A DNA stretch of 64,000 nt, taken from CAWINH01 sp963837425 (GTDB lineage: Bacteria; Chloroflexota; Limnocylindria; QHBO01). Shown piece after piece: positions 60,048 through 64,000 of the stretch. Location: contig CAWINH010000006.1 of the NCBI GenBank assembly GCA_963837425.1, forward strand, positions 372,001 to 436,000, written 5' to 3'. The stretch's first letter is position 1; each line of letters opens with the position of its first letter. Below the pieces are notes generated by a model. That model was not told the origin of the DNA. It saw only the letters and a program-made list of their open reading frames with translations, and did no database searches. Position numbers and translations under genes: made by a program.

Positions 60048-61055
60048 TCAACGTGGTCCTGTCGCGCGGGGGAGCTGGAGCAGAATCCGCGTCCCCTCCC
60101 CCTGGCGTGATTCGATCTGGAGGGTTGAGCCCATCAGCTCGGCGCGCTCGCGCATGAACTGCAGGCCGAAGTTGCGGCCGCCGGATGCGAGGCGCATCAC
60201 GTCGAAGCCGCGGCCGTTGTCGCCAATGACCAGGTGGCCGCGCTCCAGGTTGATCTCCACCTGGGTTGCGGCCGAATGCTTGCGGACGTTCTGGAGCGCC
60301 TCCTGGACGATCCGCAGGACGGACGCCTTCTGATCCGGCGCCATCCCCTCGTCGATGCCGTGGACGTTCACGGCAACCGCGAGGTCGTGATTCGCCAGGG
60401 TGGCCGCGTGGTCGGCAATCGCCTGGCCAAGCCCCACGTCCACCGCCGGTGGACGCAGCTGGGCAATGAATCCGCGCACTTCGTCGAGGCCCTCGCGCAG
60501 CATCGTGCGCAGGAAGGCCAGCTCGGCGTGGGCGGTCTCCGGTGAGTCGTCAAGGACCCGGTCCAGGTACTCGACCTGGAAGATCGCGTTGGTGAGGACC
60601 TGCGCCGGACCGTCGTGGATCTCCTCGGCCATCCGCTGGCGCTCCCCCTCCTGGGCCTGGATGATCCGGAGCGGGAGGGCGGCCGTCGACTCCGCATCGG
60701 TCAGAGTCGGTTCGGCAACCGTCGGGTCGGTGCTGGCCAGGTAGCTGGCCACCAGCCCGAGCTGGCGGGTCGTGACGTCCAGCCGCTTGAGGCGGGCCTG
60801 GATGGCGGCCAGCTCGCGCCCCATCTGCTCGTGCCGTTCCCGTAGGCGCTCCCCAGGGGCCGCGGTGGCCGTGGTTCGGCCGTCATCGAGCCGGGCGCGC
60901 ATGCGCATCCACTCGCCGAGCTGCTCACGATAGAGAGCCCGATACGCCTCGGCGAGGTCTCGCACGCGGTTCGCGCCGCGCCGCACGGCGTCGGTCGCCT
61001 GCCCGCCGATCCGGTCGAAATCGGTGGCGCTGCTGCTGCTGGCGGTCTTCGGCAA
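60048..61055 (-). CDS. DegS/NarX-type cytoplasmic histidine kinase
   Basis: A 335-residue kinase without membrane helices. A long coiled-coil-like helix region (residues 25-140) precedes the HisKA_3 box EGERQRMAEEIHDGPAQVLT (His in EIHDGPAQ) and the HATPase: IVQEALQNVRKHSAATQVEI, VIGDNGRGFDVMRLASGG and NFGLQFMRERAELMGSTLQI. The partner is the NarL-type regulator downstream. TTG 61055 is chosen because AGGAAGGA stands just before it and upstream residues look non-coding. Its upstream region carries a GTACTTCTGG box, so self-regulation is likely. Confidence 0.9.
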   Translation of the reverse strand: MPKTASSSSATDFDRIGGQATDAVRRGANRVRDLAEAYRALYREQLGEWMRMRARLDDGRTTATAAPGERLRERHEQMGRELAAIQARLKRLDVTTRQLGLVASYLASTDPTVAEPTLTDAESTAALPLRIIQAQEGERQRMAEEIHDGPAQVLTNAIFQVEYLDRVLDDSPETAHAELAFLRTMLREGLDEVRGFIAQLRPPAVDVGLGQAIADHAATLANHDLAVAVNVHGIDEGMAPDQKASVLRIVQEALQNVRKHSAATQVEINLERGHLVIGDNGRGFDVMRLASGGRNFGLQFMRERAELMGSTLQIESRQGEGTRILLQLPRATGPR

Positions 61056-61148
61056 GCCGATCCTTCCTGGCCTTGCGCCGGTGGTACGGGTCCGGGCTGG
61101 TACCCGGACGGGCGACCATCCTCCCGGTGCAGGGTGCGGAGGGTCAAC

Positions 61149-61171
61149 AGTACTAAGGGCGCCAGAAGTAC
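61149..61171 (-). promoter_or_regulatory. GTACTTCTGG box plus AGTACT before the NarL-type kinase gene
   Basis: On the minus strand GTACTTCTGG (61162-61171) is followed 8 bases later by AGTACT (61149-61154). It is an exact copy of the box at 36341, 37577 and 37709. It lies about 95 bases before the kinase start and 55 bases before the divergent membrane protein gene. Confidence 0.5.
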
Positions 61172-61187
61172 TACTCCGGATCGGCGA

Positions 61188-61215
61188 TTGGGCTTCCGGG
61201 ACGCCCGCGTAGACT
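61188..61215 (+). promoter_or_regulatory. Promoter of the membrane protein gene at 61225
   Basis: TTGGGC (61188-61193) and TAGACT (61210-61215) are spaced by 16 bases. ATG 61225 lies 9 bases further, so the mRNA should be leaderless or nearly so. Confidence 0.5.
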
Positions 61216-61224
61216 TCGGGGCCC

Positions 61225-62664
61225 ATGCGACTCCGACTTCCGAGCCCCGTTGCGATCTATGCCCTGACCGCGGCCGCCCTGTTCGGGATCGTGACCGCCG
61301 CCCGCGGTCTCGTGGACAGTGACTTTTACTGGCACCTCACCGCCGGACGACTGATCGCCGAGCGCGGCGGCGTGATGACCACGGATCCGTTCTCGTTCAC
61401 CTGGGGCGGTCATCCGTGGGTCATGCACGAGTGGCTCGGCGAGCTGCTGATCTACTGGCTCGTGTCGCTGGTCGGGGTCGGGGTGGCGACCTTCGTCTTC
61501 GGCGTCATCAGCGTGAGCGGGCCACTCGTCGTGGCCGCCACATTGCGTCGCCGCGGGATCGCGATGCTCCCGCTGGCCCTCGTCACCTCGCTCGTCCTGT
61601 GGATCTACACGAACTACGCGACGATCCGGCCCCAGGCGATCACCTGGCTGTTTCTGGGCCTGCTGCTCGCGTGGCTCATCACCCTGCGCCCGGAGCAGCG
61701 CTGGCGCCCGTGGCTCGCCGTGCCGTTCTTCGTCCTGTGGGCGAACATCCACGGCCTCTACGTGGTCGGGGGCGGGATCCTGGCGGTCTACGTCGCCTTC
61801 ACCCTCGCCGGGCGGACGGCCATGGCCCCGCGACGGGGCACCATGCTCGCCGTGCTGGTCGCGTCGTTCCTGGGCTCCATGCTCACCCCGGCAGGCCCGG
61901 CCGGGCTCCTCTATCCGCTCCGCTACGTGGATGCCGGCGACTGGGGCCTGGCGCACATCTCCGAGTGGCAGTCCCCGGACTTCCACAACCCCGCTCAGTG
62001 GGGGCTCCTCCTCCTGCTCCTCGCGGTCCTGGCAAACGGGATGCGCGCCACTCCTGGCTGGCAGGCGACGTTGGCGCTGGCGGGCGTGGTGGGGGCGCTG
62101 CTCGCGACCCGCAACGCGCCGCTCGCCGCGCTGCTCGCCATGCCCACCCTGGCGTCCGGCCTTGCCACGCGCCTACCCGCCCGGGAAGGACCGCGATCGC
62201 CCCGCGTGCAGCGCGCGCGGCGCCTCATGGAGCTGTCGCTGGGCGGCGCGATCGTCGTGTCGGCGGTGGTCATCGTGCCCGGCCTGCCCGGGGTCAGCGG
62301 CGCCCAGGTCATCCCGCGCAACTTCCCGGTCGCGGCGGTGGACCGGCTGGCCACGACCCAGCCCGCGGCTCACGTCCTGGCCGAGTACCAGTGGGGCGGC
62401 TACGTGATCGATCGGCTCTACGACTCCGGTGCGCGCGTCTTCGTGGACGGGCGCAACGACATGTATGACCAGCAGATCCTGGACGACTACGTCACGATCC
62501 GGAACGCGGAGGAAGGTTGGCAGGGACTCCTGGCGGCCTACGGGCCCGATGCGATCCTGCTTCCACCCGACGCGGCGCTCGTCGGAGGCCCAGCGCAGGC
62601 CGCCGGCTGGTGCGAGGTCTACCGCGACGACGTCGCGGTGCTCCTGCTTGCCGCCTGCCCCTGA
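61225..62664 (+). CDS. Multi-pass membrane protein, GT-C glycosyltransferase-like
   Basis: A 479-residue protein with about ten helices and a soluble C-terminal region of about 110 residues (ending in AACP). The first periplasmic loop has DSDFYWHLTAGRLIAERGG and PWVMHEWLGELLIYW, acidic and aromatic residues of the kind seen in GT-C active sites. The C-terminal part contains AAVDRLATTQPAAHVLAEYQ and YDSGARVFVDGRNDMYDQQI, which closely match the C-terminus of the partial gene at 63182. The two are paralogs. Substrate unknown; polyprenyl-phosphate sugar is a reasonable guess. Confidence 0.7.
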   Translation: MRLRLPSPVAIYALTAAALFGIVTAARGLVDSDFYWHLTAGRLIAERGGVMTTDPFSFTWGGHPWVMHEWLGELLIYWLVSLVGVGVATFVFGVISVSGPLVVAATLRRRGIAMLPLALVTSLVLWIYTNYATIRPQAITWLFLGLLLAWLITLRPEQRWRPWLAVPFFVLWANIHGLYVVGGGILAVYVAFTLAGRTAMAPRRGTMLAVLVASFLGSMLTPAGPAGLLYPLRYVDAGDWGLAHISEWQSPDFHNPAQWGLLLLLLAVLANGMRATPGWQATLALAGVVGALLATRNAPLAALLAMPTLASGLATRLPAREGPRSPRVQRARRLMELSLGGAIVVSAVVIVPGLPGVSGAQVIPRNFPVAAVDRLATTQPAAHVLAEYQWGGYVIDRLYDSGARVFVDGRNDMYDQQILDDYVTIRNAEEGWQGLLAAYGPDAILLPPDAALVGGPAQAAGWCEVYRDDVAVLLLAACP

Positions 62665-62673
62665 TCTCGTACC

Positions 62674-63189
62674 ATGCGAGTGATGAGGCTCTGGCGATCG
62701 CCCCTCGCCACCACGTTCCTGCTGGGTGCCGCCGTCACGTTGCTCCTGCTGGCGCTTGCGGGGGTCCTCTCCCTGTCCGGCCAGTCCCTCCTGGGCCTGA
62801 AGATCGCCGTCTTCGTGGTGCTCTTTCCCGGCATTCCGATCCTGGCCGCCGGCCTCCTCGTGACCCTCCGGCTCCCCGGACGGGGGCGAACGTCGCGCGG
62901 GGTCTCCGCGGTCCTGGTGACCGCCGGCGGGCTGCTCGTCCTCGTGCCACTGCTGGCGTGGCTCCCCTTCTGGCCGGGACACCCGCACATAGGGCACCTC
63001 CCGCTCGTCCTGGCCGTCCCGTTCGTGATGGGCGTGGGGCTGCTGGCCGCCGGCGTCAGCTCGATCTTCCTCGAGAGCCTCGTGGAGGACTGGCGCGAGC
63101 ACGCGTACCCGGAGGCGCTCGCGAACTTCGTGGCGATCCTCGGCGTGGTGTGGATCGCCTCGTGGCTCGTGTCGAACCGCCTCAACTGA
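62674..63189 (+). CDS. Small multi-pass membrane protein of unknown function
   Basis: A 171-residue protein with four or five helices (LATTFLLGAAVTLLLLALAG, LKIAVFVVLFPGIPILAAGL, VLVTAGGLLVLVPLLAWLPF, VLAVPFVMGVGLLAAGVSSI and a last one near IWIASWLVS). No family is recognised. It begins 9 bases after the previous stop and likely shares its transcript. The 3' end overlaps the convergent partial gene by 8 bases. Confidence 0.65.
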   Translation: MRVMRLWRSPLATTFLLGAAVTLLLLALAGVLSLSGQSLLGLKIAVFVVLFPGIPILAAGLLVTLRLPGRGRTSRGVSAVLVTAGGLLVLVPLLAWLPFWPGHPHIGHLPLVLAVPFVMGVGLLAAGVSSIFLESLVEDWREHAYPEALANFVAILGVVWIASWLVSNRLN

Positions 63190-64000
63190 CGGTGCGGCGC
63201 ACCCAGACCCCGGCGCGGCCGTCCGCGTAGACGCGCTGCCAGTCGGGGCTGGCGTCCAGCCAGCCCGCGAGTGGCTGCCCCACCGCGAACAGGACGTAGT
63301 CGATCCGATAGCGATCGAAGAGCTGCTGCGGATCTGTCTCGAGGGACACGGCCTCCGCGTACTCGCGAATCGGCCCGTCTCCGTAGATGTCCGATCGGCC
63401 GTCGATGTAGATCGGATCCTCCGGTCGTCGGAACCCCAGGTAGCCGCCCCACGAGTACCAGTTGAAGGGCCTAATCCCCGGGTCGTTGGCGACGATCCAG
63501 TCGACGGCGGCGACGGGCATGTTCTCCGCAATGGCCGCCTGCTGGGCGCTCGGCCCGGCCCGTCCCCAGACCAGGACGAAGCCGATGGCGACGGCGGCCA
63601 GCGCCACCCCGGCGTTCGCCGCCGCGGTCCCCGGACGGGCCCGCTCGAATTGCCGGAGAAGCGGCGCGACGCGGCGGCCGAGGCGACTCGCCGACAGCTC
63701 GGGGTCGAGTGAGAGCGCCACGATCGTCGCGACCAGCGGGCCCATGACGAGGAGGAAGCGCGCGGCGTCGGCCGCCAGCACCGTCAGCCCCACCACGATC
63801 AGCAGGTCGGCGGCCCGCAGCCGCCGGCGACCGAGGATCAGCGCGGGGGCCACGCCAATCAGCCCGAACCCGACGAACAGCTGGCCCGGCAGTGACCCGA
63901 TGTCGGGCGGCGACCACTCGGCCAGGAAGTCGCGATGGGCCGCGATGGCGGCGGTGACGAACGGATACCGATACAGGTCGATCCCGTTCGGGTTGACGAC
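63182..64000 (-). CDS. GT-C-like membrane protein, 5' end outside the window
   Basis: The frame is open from the window edge to 63182 (272 residues, C-terminal part). It shows two or three helices and the same soluble end as the gene at 61225: AAVDWIVANDPGIRPFNWYS, YIDGRSDIYGDGPIREYAEA and FDRYRIDYVLFAVG. A loop VNPNGIDLYRYPFVTAAIAA corresponds to LTPAGPAGLLYPLRYV in the paralog. The pair flank a small membrane protein in convergent orientation. No stop occurs before position 64000. Confidence 0.75.
   Translation of the reverse strand, partial: VVNPNGIDLYRYPFVTAAIAAHRDFLAEWSPPDIGSLPGQLFVGFGLIGVAPALILGRRRLRAADLLIVVGLTVLAADAARFLLVMGPLVATIVALSLDPELSASRLGRRVAPLLRQFERARPGTAAANAGVALAAVAIGFVLVWGRAGPSAQQAAIAENMPVAAVDWIVANDPGIRPFNWYSWGGYLGFRRPEDPIYIDGRSDIYGDGPIREYAEAVSLETDPQQLFDRYRIDYVLFAVGQPLAGWLDASPDWQRVYADGRAGVWVRRTVS

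Noticed and set aside
1..64000. tRNA or rRNA genes
   Set aside because: No T-arm pattern such as GGTTCGAATCC within a cloverleaf and no rRNA blocks were noticed on either strand; a covariance scan was not possible.

Overview
The window is GC-rich, dense chromosomal DNA from a bacterium whose gene content looks monoderm. No outer-membrane secretin, Lpt or Bam gene is visible, and there are a sortase, proteins with sortase-type C-terminal signals, and a Tad/Flp pilus locus without an outer-membrane channel. Frequent GTG/TTG starts, 4-base ATGA/GTGA gene overlaps and probably leaderless promoters occur throughout. The mix (DUF4012, DUF1616, geranylgeranyl-reductase-like enzyme, orphan mreB, long-form HPF, Flp pili with several TadE/TadG proteins) suggests Chloroflexota, perhaps near Limnocylindria. 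That assignment is inference. No rRNA, tRNA, IS element, prophage or CRISPR array was seen.

Region 1 (1-25.7 kb) is a cell-surface and polysaccharide region: a DUF4012 protein (cut by the window edge), a sortase, an exported Ig-like protein, a two-part Alg14/Alg13-like glycosyltransferase, four GT2 glycosyltransferases, a Wzx-like flippase, a large membrane glycosyltransferase-like protein and two methyltransferases. Inside it lie two very large exported metallophosphatase proteins (11.5-22.4 kb). They share six-unit arrays of an identical 120-bp repeat, and the larger one also carries a perfect 744-bp internal duplication. Region 2 (25.7-30.3 kb) holds rmlA-rmlB-rmlD-rmlC for dTDP-L-rhamnose followed by murA, whose active-site Cys is replaced by Asp.

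Region 3 (30.4-42 kb) is mixed: an HTH protein joined to a PD-(D/E)XK-like nuclease domain, a YdeI-like protein, a frameshifted endonuclease VIII gene, the operon mreB-PHP-flippase-like, an XRE regulator, two paralogous von Willebrand A surface proteins with matching leaders, endonuclease IV, hpf (frameshifted) and another ETPV-repeat surface protein. Region 4 (42-57.1 kb, minus strand) is a Tad/Flp pilus locus: Flp pilin, CpaB, CpaE, TadA, TadB, TadC, an embedded OmpR-type two-component system, four TadE-like and two TadG-like proteins, with DUF192 and comF between them. Two TadE proteins carry PASTA or PKD domains. Region 5 (57.2-64 kb) has a second HTH-nuclease paralog next to a copy of its own 3' end, a NarL/DegS-type two-component pair, and two related membrane proteins.

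Several threads link the regions. Surface proteins end in a (L/I)PN(T/S)(A/S) signal that the sortase at 1.2 kb could process. Two families of conserved leader RNAs precede exported-protein genes. A GTACTTCTGG box recurs before the vWA genes and before the NarL-type histidine kinase. At least five genes need a single-base correction to give one reading frame, always by removing one base, which points to consensus errors or to a shared decay or recoding process.
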